Shown piece by piece: positions 8,616 through 14,423 of a stretch of DNA of 35,319 nt; position 1 is the first letter of the stretch; every line of letters begins with the position of its first letter. Under the pieces are notes generated by a model. That model did not search any database and was not told where the DNA came from. It worked only from the letters and a program-made list of their open reading frames with translations. The position numbers and the translations under genes are program-made. The stretch is from Defluviitaleaceae bacterium (GTDB lineage: Bacteria > Bacillota > Clostridia > Lachnospirales > WQUN01): the NCBI GenBank assembly GCA_009786925.1, contig WRGY01000116.1:1-35319 (forward strand), given 5' to 3'.

Positions 8616-9421
8616 CCTTTTGCTCTCGCTTGCGCCATGGATTCATTCAAAATCTCCAGTAGTTTTTGATAGTTTGGCATCTTTTTGGGTATTTGGCTTA
8701 TGCCGACGCGGACTGACAGAGGGATTTCATGCCCTCCCGCTTTTACCAAGACTCCGTTTTGTGCCGTGATTTTTCGCGCCAAGGACTCTGCATCCTTGAC
8801 GGATTCTAAGGCTGTCACGACGGCAAACTCATCCCCGCCCGTGCGGAAAAGAAACATCTTCTCATCCAGCTCTCTTTCAATACGAGCGAAAGTTTCTGCC
8901 AGGATAACGTCCCCGACGGCATATCCGTATTCTTCATTTGTTTTCATAAAACTCATGATGTCGATGCTTAGGGCATACGTGCCACCAAGCCTTTTTAACT
9001 CATCATATAGTTCGCTTACGTCTATAGGTTTTCTTGAATTCATTTTGACACCTCCGTCATTGTTTTCGAGATTAAATTTTGGGTGCAACTCGGCAAAACG
9101 TCTGGTTTTGCGGAACTCGCTTGGCGTTATCCCCCAAAACCGTCGGAATGCACGAGAAAACGCCTCTGAGGAATTGTATTGATAATCCAAAGCAATGTCT
9201 GTGACAGATTTATCGCTTGACAAGAGCTCATTTGATGCCCTGCTCAGTCGTCTTTTTGTAATATATTCGCTGACAGAACAGCCACATGCATAGGCAAACA
9301 GCTTTTGGAGACCGGAATATGAAACAAAGCAAGCCTTTGATAAATCAGCCGCATTCATCGGCTCTTTTAATCTTTGCTCGACAATTTCTAATGCGGCAGT
9401 CAACACAGCAATGTTCCGCAA
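8612..9421 (-). CDS. AraC-type DNA-binding regulator fused to a GGDEF domain
   Basis: A 269-residue protein read from TTG at 9421, supported by GGGGGTG at 9428-9434. Residues 1-105 are a complete AraC-family double helix-turn-helix (ADLSKACFVSYSGLQKLF..., then DIALDYQYNSSEAFSRAFRR and WGITPSEFRKTRR). Residues about 130-265 are a short GGDEF domain with SIDIMSFMKTNEEYGYAVGD and an intact RTGGDEF (GGDEF at 195-199). GGDEF domains make cyclic di-GMP; here no RxxD inhibitory site and no sensor domain are visible, and the usual DxLTGLxNR opening is missing. Activity is therefore uncertain, and it may only bind GTP or c-di-GMP. Putting the DNA-binding part first and the nucleotide part second is unusual. 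A 12-bp perfect palindrome lies 38 bp upstream. Confidence 0.88.
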   Translation of the reverse strand: MRNIAVLTAALEIVEQRLKEPMNAADLSKACFVSYSGLQKLFAYACGCSVSEYITKRRLSRASNELLSSDKSVTDIALDYQYNSSEAFSRAFRRFWGITPSEFRKTRRFAELHPKFNLENNDGGVKMNSRKPIDVSELYDELKRLGGTYALSIDIMSFMKTNEEYGYAVGDVILAETFARIERELDEKMFLFRTGGDEFAVVTALESVKDAESLARKITAQNGVLVKAGGHEIPLSVRVGISQIPKKMPNYQKLLEILNESMAQARAKG

Positions 9422-9458
9422 ATTATCACCCCCAATTAAAGTGTAGTAGATTTAATGA

Positions 9459-9470
9459 GTCATCGATGAC
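9459..9470. promoter_or_regulatory. 12-bp palindrome upstream of the AraC-GGDEF gene
   Basis: GTCATCGATGAC is a perfect palindrome 38 bp upstream of the TTG start of the AraC-GGDEF gene. It could be an autoregulatory operator, although AraC proteins more often bind direct repeats. This is inference from position only. Confidence 0.35.
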
Positions 9471-9630
9471 ACCCTTATTGTAATTATATATGAAATTTTT
9501 TGCATGATTATTTGGCTACAAAATTCAACACGCCATTAAAGCATGAAGCAAGCAAGAGTGCGGCATTAGCATAGCCGTTGCCGAATATATTTGTGACGCT
9601 AACGATAGCGATGGTATCGCAAAATGGATT

Positions 9631-9703
9631 GTAGATGTTTTGGCTTGAACCGCTCAAGCCCGCATTCTGTGAGGGGTTGAGCGGTTATGACCAAAACATC
9701 TAC
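9631..9703. repeat. Long imperfect palindrome, copy 1 of a dispersed repeat
   Basis: The 27-bp arms at 9631-9657 and 9677-9703 pair at 23 of 27 positions: GTAGATGTTTTGG and AACCGCTCAA pair fully, with four mismatched bases between them. The loop is 19 bases. One arm recurs near 14373-14405. It lies in a stretch of about 500 bp (9422-9939) with no convincing gene. Another small perfect stem (GGTCGC/GCGACC) follows at 9707-9725. It is not followed by a T-run, so it is not a classic terminator. A decayed non-autonomous element is possible. Confidence 0.65.
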
Positions 9704-9939
9704 GGAGGTCGCCTATGGTGCGACCTGACGATTTTTCTTGTAATGACAATAGTTGTTATAATAAGGTGCAGCGTTATTGCTTGCAATTATCCTCACATTG
9801 ACCCTAATCGGCGATAGGCGCGGCGTGAGATTATATGAAGGTCTCGGCACTTTAGAATAATTTTTGCTTTAACTTAAAATCGCAAAAGTGTTGAGTCTGG
9901 GTTTAACACGCCACAGATAGCGTCAAAGAGGAGCATATC

Positions 9940-10215
9940 ATGTTGAAAAAAATAGATTATGAAACAATCATGTATTTTTTCGAGTGCTATTTTTGTCAAA
10001 CATTTTATTGGGATGAATTAAAACAGCAAGCAGATGATTTCGCTTCGGGAGAATCAAAGAAATGTTGTGAGCAGTTAAAGAATGAACTGATACAATTGCG
10101 TCAAAATACATGGTATGATATTAAATACTTTATTTTAAAGGAAACGGGTTGCCGTTTTAAAAAAGAAAAAGATTTCAATCATCTGATGGACACTATTTTG
10201 AACAGTTTACAATAA
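9940..10215 (+). CDS. Small acidic protein, candidate CdiI-type immunity protein
   Basis: A 91-residue protein with AAAGAGGAG at 9926-9934, a good spacing from the ATG. The pattern FFECYFCQTFYWDEL, then an ADDFASGE segment, KNELIQLRQ, and GCRFKKEKDFNHLMDTIL resembles the small helical immunity proteins of contact-dependent inhibition systems, which typically begin with an F...YF.QD/F motif and end with a W/hydrophobic helix. If so, it would bind and block a toxin domain delivered by a neighbouring cell. No toxin gene lies beside it, so it would be an orphan immunity gene. The assignment rests on pattern memory of a divergent family and could be wrong. Confidence 0.5.
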   Translation: MLKKIDYETIMYFFECYFCQTFYWDELKQQADDFASGESKKCCEQLKNELIQLRQNTWYDIKYFILKETGCRFKKEKDFNHLMDTILNSLQ

Positions 10216-10252
10216 TCTGTTTAACCGTAAGTCGGCTTAAATAGAAGGGTTT

Positions 10253-10687
10253 GTGCATTTGAGTATGACTTTGTTTATGATAATCATGTTTGCAAGTTAT
10301 GCTACTCTTTCAGCAGGGCAAGTTATATTATATATGCTTGCTGGCGTTAAACTTGGAAAAGCAATTCTATTTGTTCTACTTTCATCGTTAATGTTTATGT
10401 TGGGATTGCTTTTTCCTTCTTGGCTAGTGATAACCATTCCACTAATAAATGATGCTAATCTATTTGGCGTAGAGATACGTTCAATTATTGCCCCGATTAC
10501 AATCCCTGTATTGATAATTTGTGTTTTTGGCGTTCGCTTTTGGAAGAGAAGAGAAAAACTATACCTGCTTCCACTCTATGTTCTTTTTTCGATACTATCG
10601 TTTTGCTTGATTTTGCTAACATTTAGACCTCTTCTGATGCTCTTTTTAGGGGTTTTAGCTTTATTGTTTTCCGCAATATTGTTATAA
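10253..10687 (+). CDS. Small integral membrane protein of unknown function
   Basis: A 144-residue, strongly hydrophobic protein with about four membrane segments (roughly residues 5-28, 35-62, 78-95 and 105-144) and a short basic loop (RFWKRREKLY) between the last two. I do not recognise the family. GTG 10253 is the longest start; TTG 10259 or ATG 10265 would be better spaced from AGAAGGG at 10243-10249. It sits 37 bp before another membrane protein and after the immunity candidate, in an accessory patch where small multi-pass proteins often serve as immunity or transport helpers; nothing in the sequence decides this. Confidence 0.6.
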   Translation: MHLSMTLFMIIMFASYATLSAGQVILYMLAGVKLGKAILFVLLSSLMFMLGLLFPSWLVITIPLINDANLFGVEIRSIIAPITIPVLIICVFGVRFWKRREKLYLLPLYVLFSILSFCLILLTFRPLLMLFLGVLALLFSAILL

Positions 10688-10723
10688 AGACCCAGTAAGC
10701 CTTTTTTCAAAGGAGGGTAGTCT

Positions 10724-11272
10724 TTGGCTGTTTTGATTATAATTGTCATGATAATTATCACGCTTGGATTCATCTTTCGCATTGTTTATGCAGGATTCAA
10801 GCGTAATAGCGAACTGAGCAGGAAACAAAAGATAACCATTTATGTATTGACTTCGATAGTCTTATTCCTGGTGATAACATTGATTTTTACAATCTTGATT
10901 TTTCCTAACATCGGCCACCTCACGTTGCGAATTGGTTTGTATTCTTATTTTTTTGTAGCAGTCTTTTTATGCGGTGTATTCTACATTGGCTTTGAGGATA
11001 GCACCCCGGAAGAGCGTGTACGAACATGTAAAAAACAAAAGCATATGTTTTTTGGTATGGCTTGCTTGCTAATCGCAATGATATTAACAGTTGCGATGCT
11101 GCATTCTAATCCATTACGAAGGTCAACTGAGGATATAGAAGAAAAAATTTTACGAACTACGCCTATTGGAATGACAATTGACGAAGCAATCCAAGCAATT
11201 GACGAGAGTGCGTGGTTGCCTAATAGATATGAAATTAGAATTGTATATATCCGACAACCCAATCAAAGTTAG
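10724..11272 (+). CDS. Membrane protein, apparently cut short at its C-terminus
   Basis: A 182-residue protein starting at TTG 10724 after a strong AAAGGAGGG at 10710-10718. Three or four membrane segments (about 2-22, 37-60, 68-90, 107-128) are followed by a soluble part, EDIEEKILRTTPIGMTIDEAIQAIDES, and a short tail. In a family I recall from clostridial genomes, the TPIGxSxDDVIxxI segment is followed by about 50 more residues with a GxxxLIxxxLG...FxTDVSxFWxFDED...LIDI pattern. That pattern is missing here but occurs at 12605-12779, beyond the GNAT/PIN segment. The gene was therefore probably interrupted. The stop at 11270-11272 lies just before a 19-bp inverted-repeat arm. Confidence 0.6.
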   Translation: MAVLIIIVMIIITLGFIFRIVYAGFKRNSELSRKQKITIYVLTSIVLFLVITLIFTILIFPNIGHLTLRIGLYSYFFVAVFLCGVFYIGFEDSTPEERVRTCKKQKHMFFGMACLLIAMILTVAMLHSNPLRRSTEDIEEKILRTTPIGMTIDEAIQAIDESAWLPNRYEIRIVYIRQPNQS

Positions 11273-11280
11273 GATGTGTG

Positions 11281-11299
11281 CTGTGAAGGGTGGAAATAA
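11281..11299 (+). repeat. Left arm of a 19-bp inverted repeat around the GNAT/PIN segment
   Basis: The sequence matches the reverse complement of 12572-12590 at 18 of 19 positions (CTGTGAAGGGTG, one mismatch, AAATAA). The arms bound about 1.3 kb whose genes all run on the minus strand, opposite to the neighbouring genes on the left. Confidence 0.65.
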
Positions 11300-11306
11300 T
11301 TAATTC

Positions 11307-11768
11307 TTAGCATCTGTGTAGGACAAACTTTTGATGAGGATAGCCAAAATCCATAGTTAGTTCATCTTCAATAAAGCCAAATTTTTTGTACAAAGCTCGT
11401 GGAGCAACTCCTTTTACATTATCTTCCCTATACGTTGTCACCCAAACATTCTTGTTTGGCGATAAAATTGAAAGCATTTTTGTTATCATAGCAGATGCAA
11501 TGCCATTTTTCCTGTGTTCAGGGTGAACAGCCATGCACCCCAAGCAATTTTGATTGATTGAAAAGATTAAAATGCCTATAACAATATCTTCGCATTTAAC
11601 ACAAATTGCAGTTTTTCTATTTATGTTTTTAACAACGGTTTGCTTATATTTTTCAAATTCCTCGTCTTGTTTTAAGGGGCGAAATTCGTGGCGTACAAGG
11701 GTAACAAAATTCATCCACAACTCAAAATCATTTATTTCTGCTAATTGCAAAAAATATTTATCATCCAC
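11307..11768 (-). CDS. GNAT-family N-acetyltransferase
   Basis: A 153-residue acetyltransferase. The longest reading would begin at 11801, but CGGAGGGG lies inside that extension, 5-6 bases before GTG 11768, so 11768 is the better start. The GNAT core is visible: IVIGILIFSINQNCLGCMAVHPEHRKNGIASAMI contains the beta4 strand and the acetyl-CoA loop (HRKNGIAS for the Q/RxxGxG/A motif). The C-terminal ALYKKFGFIEDE is the usual beta6-alpha4 element. It would transfer an acetyl group from acetyl-CoA to an amine; the substrate is unknown. It is 72 bp downstream of the antitoxin-like gene on the same strand and may travel with it. Confidence 0.85.
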   Translation of the reverse strand: MDDKYFLQLAEINDFELWMNFVTLVRHEFRPLKQDEEFEKYKQTVVKNINRKTAICVKCEDIVIGILIFSINQNCLGCMAVHPEHRKNGIASAMITKMLSILSPNKNVWVTTYREDNVKGVAPRALYKKFGFIEDELTMDFGYPHQKFVLHRC

Positions 11769-11839
11769 GTTAACCCCTCCGAAAATATAAAGTTTTCGCA
11801 CGTGCCACGTTTATTGTGGTACATAAGTGCGCATTTTAA

Positions 11840-12013
11840 TTATCCAGAAACTATTTTGCCTACAATTTCAACAGGTTTGCCAATAGCTTTAATAAACCAT
11901 TCCAATGATTTCTCTCTCTCTCTCTCTCTTTCTTCAGAAGATTGAGAGAGATATTTAAGTGAATTTTCATCGCGGATTTTTCTAATATCATCCATCGCTA
12001 TGCTGGTTTTCAC
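11840..12013 (-). CDS. Small antitoxin-like protein paired with the PIN toxin
   Basis: A 57-residue ORF read on the minus strand from GTG 12013. The start is 2 bases past the stop of the PIN gene, and AGGGGAG lies inside the last PIN codons, a typical coupled arrangement. The product begins KTSIAMDDIRKIRDENSLKY, has a charged (RE)3 stretch, and ends EWFIKAIGKPVEIVGKIVSG. Small proteins opening with IRKIRDEN commonly follow PIN-domain genes of this type and are presumed antitoxins (family knowledge; the role here is inferred). The central Arg-Glu run is encoded by a GA dinucleotide tract, and I checked that the frame stays open across it. Confidence 0.7.
   Translation of the reverse strand: MKTSIAMDDIRKIRDENSLKYLSQSSEEREREREKSLEWFIKAIGKPVEIVGKIVSG
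11911..11929. repeat. TC/GA dinucleotide tract inside the antitoxin gene
   Basis: Nine and a half TC units on the + strand read as alternating Arg and Glu codons on the minus strand. Gain or loss of one unit would shift the frame of the antitoxin-like gene, so it is a possible slippage hotspot. Confidence 0.9.
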
Positions 12014-12015
12014 TA

Positions 12016-12492
12016 TTAATCTCCCCTTTCTAAAAACATTGTGGGCGGCATTATGCTCATTTCTTTGTAATGAAACATTGCATTTACGACTTTTACTTTG
12101 TTTATCGTCTTAAAATTTACAAGATGCTCAAAATTCCAAGATACAATGGCATCACAATGATATACAACAGCGTGTGCAATATGTCTACAATCTGCTATGC
12201 TTTTTTCTTTAAGAACGCCACCTTTAATATATTCGTCGGCTAGGCTGATTACTTCGTCTGTTTCTGGCAATACTAGAAACTTTATCAATTTTAATTTTTC
12301 AAGCATCTTACCCTGTTTTGGCTCGGGGCATCTTTCCACTTCATCAATGACAACTTGAGAAATGTATATATCATACTTATCATTAATAAAGTCTTGCCAT
12401 AGTTCATTGGTTTCGTTCATTTTATCTGGCGTATCTTCGGCAAAAAGATGACTTATTGTCGATGTATCAAGATATAGCTTTAACTTTCTCAT
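12016..12492 (-). CDS. PIN-domain ribonuclease, VapC-like toxin
   Basis: A 158-residue PIN-domain protein. Acidic residues expected to hold Mg2+ are in LYLDTSTISHLF (D9), VVIDEVERCPEP (E near 52), IADCRHIAHAVVY (D about 100) and CDAIVSWNFEHLVN (D about 113). PIN toxins cleave tRNA, rRNA or mRNA and are held inactive by a partner antitoxin. The coupled small gene just downstream is the likely partner, with the toxin placed first, the reverse of the vapBC order. AAAGGGG precedes the ATG at 12492. An extended -10-like TGATAGAAT (minus strand, -10 at 12522-12527) lies about 30 bp upstream and could be its promoter. Confidence 0.87.
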   Translation of the reverse strand: MRKLKLYLDTSTISHLFAEDTPDKMNETNELWQDFINDKYDIYISQVVIDEVERCPEPKQGKMLEKLKLIKFLVLPETDEVISLADEYIKGGVLKEKSIADCRHIAHAVVYHCDAIVSWNFEHLVNFKTINKVKVVNAMFHYKEMSIMPPTMFLERGD

Positions 12493-12571
12493 TAAAGATA
12501 CCCCTTTCAGCTAGTGAAACTATTCTATCACGACAGGAGTATTTTTGAAATATAACTTGCTAAAAACAGCG

Positions 12572-12590
12572 TTATTTGCACCCTTCACAG
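12572..12590 (-). repeat. Right arm of the 19-bp inverted repeat
   Basis: This is the partner of 11281-11299 (18/19 identical in inverted orientation). The arm is itself flanked by CGTTAT on the left and ATAACG on the right, forming an additional small stem. It lies immediately before the detached C-terminal gene fragment. Confidence 0.65.
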
Positions 12591-12604
12591 ATAACGTTCT
12601 ATAA

Positions 12605-12779
12605 CCTCCTAGGGAGCAGAGGCAGAAATGCTGAAGTAGTGGGAAATCGTTTGATAATTTCGCGACTGGGTACACGTACAGATTTCATTCTATTTAGGAC
12701 AGATGTTTCTTGTTGGTGGGTTTTCAATGAAGATGGAATGCTAATTGATGTAATTGTCCAAAGCAGTATGAGAATTTAA
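12605..12779 (+). pseudogene. Detached C-terminal fragment of the interrupted membrane protein gene
   Basis: An open frame of about 58 codons ends at TAA 12777-12779 with no ribosome binding site at its upstream end. The product (GRNAEVVGNRLIISRLGTR, then FILFRTDVSCWWVFNEDG and MLIDVIVQ) matches the pattern I recall for the C-terminus of clostridial proteins carrying a TPIGxSxDDVI segment, which is exactly what the protein ending at 11272 lacks. The most economical reading is one ancestral gene split by the 1.3-kb GNAT/PIN segment. Bases 12780-12873 hold nothing I can identify. Confidence 0.55.
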
Positions 12780-12873
12780 CAACAAGTCAAATCCCGGAGT
12801 TTCAAGAATGTGAGCGTAACAATGTGAAGAAAATAGTAGCGAGATTGAAAACAGGGCAAAACAAGCAGCGAAA

Positions 12874-14031
12874 TCAATGGGATATCGCCTTTAAACTAAA
12901 CTCGATATATTCGTTCATCAAAAATGCAATTGCTACGAGAGAGACAATTGCAGGGAAAAAGGCGTTCATTGATACAGTCTCCAATAGCCTCCCTATAGCA
13001 AACGCGCCTATTGCCGCGCCCGCACCTGCTGCCGCGATTTGCAGTCCTACGAGTTTTGACAGCTGGTGTGGGTCAAATCGTTTTTTTGTCTCTGTCATCA
13101 GACAGGGGAAAACAGGAGCAAATCCAAAGCCTGTAAGTGCGATGCCAAAAATATTGTCTGTGAAAACAAGTAATGCCAAGCCTATGACGGATAGTAAAAG
13201 TCCCAGTCGTATAATCACCGAACCCGGGATTTTTTCTGTTACGATGCCAAAAATAAATCTGCCCGCCATCAGGGAGCCGAGGTAGACGGCAGGGAAAAGC
13301 CCCGCATTTTCGAAGCTCATACCGCGGCCTTCCATCAGCACACTTACTGTCCAAAATGTCACCGAGTATTCGAAGCTCGTATATAAGAAAAAAATCAACC
13401 ACTGGATAACTTGAAAACGCTTCTCTGCTAAAAACTTGCCTTCAGTGGCAGTTTCTTCAAGGGCTTCTTTTTTTTCGCCTTCTGTCCACATGCCGCGCAG
13501 GATGGTGTAAAATACCACTACGGCGATGGCCGCTTGTATAACAAACACTGCCATGTAGCCCATACGCCAGTCGTAGTAGATGATGACTTGGCGCATGATA
13601 ATGGGGCTTATTGAGCCGCCCATACCCCAAAAACAATGTAGCCAGTTCATATGGCGGGCGGATAGACGTGCAGAAGCAAAGGCGTTTGCGCCTGTGTCTA
13701 CCATGCCCATGCCCGCACCGAGTATTGCCGTAACCATCATAAGCGCGGCAAAATTTGGCGCAAGTGAGAAAAAAAGCATACCTATGACAAGCATTAACAT
13801 ACCAATGCCGCTTACCCACTCCAGCTTTAATGCTTTAATCAGCCATCCCATCTGCGCAGAGACAACAGAGTAAAGTATCGAGTGCATGGCAATCAGCATC
13901 GCCGCTCTCTCCAGCGGCAGTCCCATCTCGTATCGGATGGATGGCCACGCCACCCCAAACGCGCCATCAGGCATACCCAGCGCGAAAAATGATGCATATA
14001 CCGCAAACAATAAAAATTTTGATGTTTTCAC
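12874..14031 (-). CDS. Major facilitator superfamily permease
   Basis: A 385-residue protein with about 12 membrane segments in two halves joined by a cytoplasmic, Glu/Lys-rich loop near 183-205 (GEKKEALEETATEGK). The N-terminal FALGMPDGAFGVAWPSIR and the MGMVDTGANAF segment resemble the FucP-like/YfkF-like branch of the superfamily, which includes sugar and drug transporters. The substrate is not evident. It starts at GTG 14031 with TGAGG seven bases upstream and follows the rpsU terminator directly, so it is probably expressed by read-through or a nearby promoter. The end is followed by 95 bp without features. Confidence 0.88.
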   Translation of the reverse strand: MKTSKFLLFAVYASFFALGMPDGAFGVAWPSIRYEMGLPLERAAMLIAMHSILYSVVSAQMGWLIKALKLEWVSGIGMLMLVIGMLFFSLAPNFAALMMVTAILGAGMGMVDTGANAFASARLSARHMNWLHCFWGMGGSISPIIMRQVIIYYDWRMGYMAVFVIQAAIAVVVFYTILRGMWTEGEKKEALEETATEGKFLAEKRFQVIQWLIFFLYTSFEYSVTFWTVSVLMEGRGMSFENAGLFPAVYLGSLMAGRFIFGIVTEKIPGSVIIRLGLLLSVIGLALLVFTDNIFGIALTGFGFAPVFPCLMTETKKRFDPHQLSKLVGLQIAAAGAGAAIGAFAIGRLLETVSMNAFFPAIVSLVAIAFLMNEYIEFSLKAISH

Positions 14032-14044
14032 ACTAATACCTCAC

Positions 14045-14077
14045 AAAAAAGCCACGGTTTTTATAAATTCCGTGGCT
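14045..14077 (-). terminator. Rho-independent terminator of rpsU
   Basis: Read on the minus strand, AGCCACGG pairs with CCGTGGCT around a 12-base loop and is followed by six Ts. It lies 25 bp past the rpsU stop codon. Confidence 0.85.
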
Positions 14078-14101
14078 CGTTTTATTTTATTTTGGGCTAG
14101 G

Positions 14102-14275
14102 CTAAAACTTACGTTTACGCGCCGCTTCCGATTTCTTTTTACGCTTTACGCTGGGTTTATCATAATGCTCTCTTTTCCTAATCTCACCCATGATACCTGC
14201 TTTTGAACAATTTCTTTTAAAACGCCGAAGTGCGTTGTCGAGGGACTCGTTCTCTTTGATAACAACCTCTGCCAT
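14102..14275 (-). CDS. rpsU: Small ribosomal subunit protein bS21
   Basis: A 57-residue bS21 read from ATG 14275. The product begins [20 protein letters not shown], continues [20 protein letters not shown] and ends in a basic tail [12 protein letters not shown], matching bS21 along its whole length. It binds near the 3' end of 16S rRNA in the 30S platform and helps translation initiation. GGGAGGG eight bases upstream is a strong ribosome binding site. A TATAAT (minus strand, 14306-14311) lies about 30 bp upstream, and a terminator follows, so it looks like a single-gene unit. Its neighbours (MFS permease, hybrid kinase) are unrelated to translation. Confidence 0.96.
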   Translation of the reverse strand: MAEVVIKENESLDNALRRFKRNCSKAGIMGEIRKREHYDKPSVKRKKKSEAARKRKF

Positions 14276-14305
14276 TGGATATTTCCCTCCCTTCGGCTAA
14301 TACGA

Positions 14306-14311
14306 ATTATA
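14306..14311 (-). promoter_or_regulatory. rpsU: Candidate -10 element of the rpsU promoter
   Basis: A perfect TATAAT on the minus strand stands 31 bp before the rpsU ATG. No good -35 hexamer is seen at 16-18 bp spacing, so confidence is limited. Confidence 0.45.
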
Positions 14312-14372
14312 GCGTTTTTGATGGTACACCACTTTTATCTGCACGTCAAGACATTTATGGATTCGGACACTT

Positions 14373-14405
14373 TAGATGTTTTGGTCAAAACCGCTCAATC
14401 CCGCT
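14373..14405. repeat. Copy 2 of the dispersed repeat (one arm)
   Basis: TAGATGTTTTGG, four variable bases, AACCGCTCAA, one base, then CCCGC matches the left arm of the palindrome at 9631-9665. Here the second long arm is absent, but the arm forms its own small dyad (GTTTTG/CAAAAC). It lies between the stop of the hybrid kinase gene and the rpsU promoter. Bases 14276-14423 otherwise hold only the rpsU upstream region. Confidence 0.6.
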
Positions 14406-14423
14406 TACAGAGCGGCTTTCCCC

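Noticed and set aside
9631-9703. Palindrome as a rho-independent terminator of the AraC-GGDEF region
   Set aside because: It has no T-run on either side and lies upstream, not downstream, of that gene.
11840-12013. Frameshift in the antitoxin gene at the GA tract
   Set aside because: A first count suggested the frame broke. A base-by-base recount showed codons GAA GAA AGA GAG AGA GAG AGA GAG AAA in frame to the stop.
12824-13285. Plus-strand open frame opposite the MFS gene
   Set aside because: Its product is a Pro/Ala/Ser-rich mirror of membrane codons and lacks a good start site.
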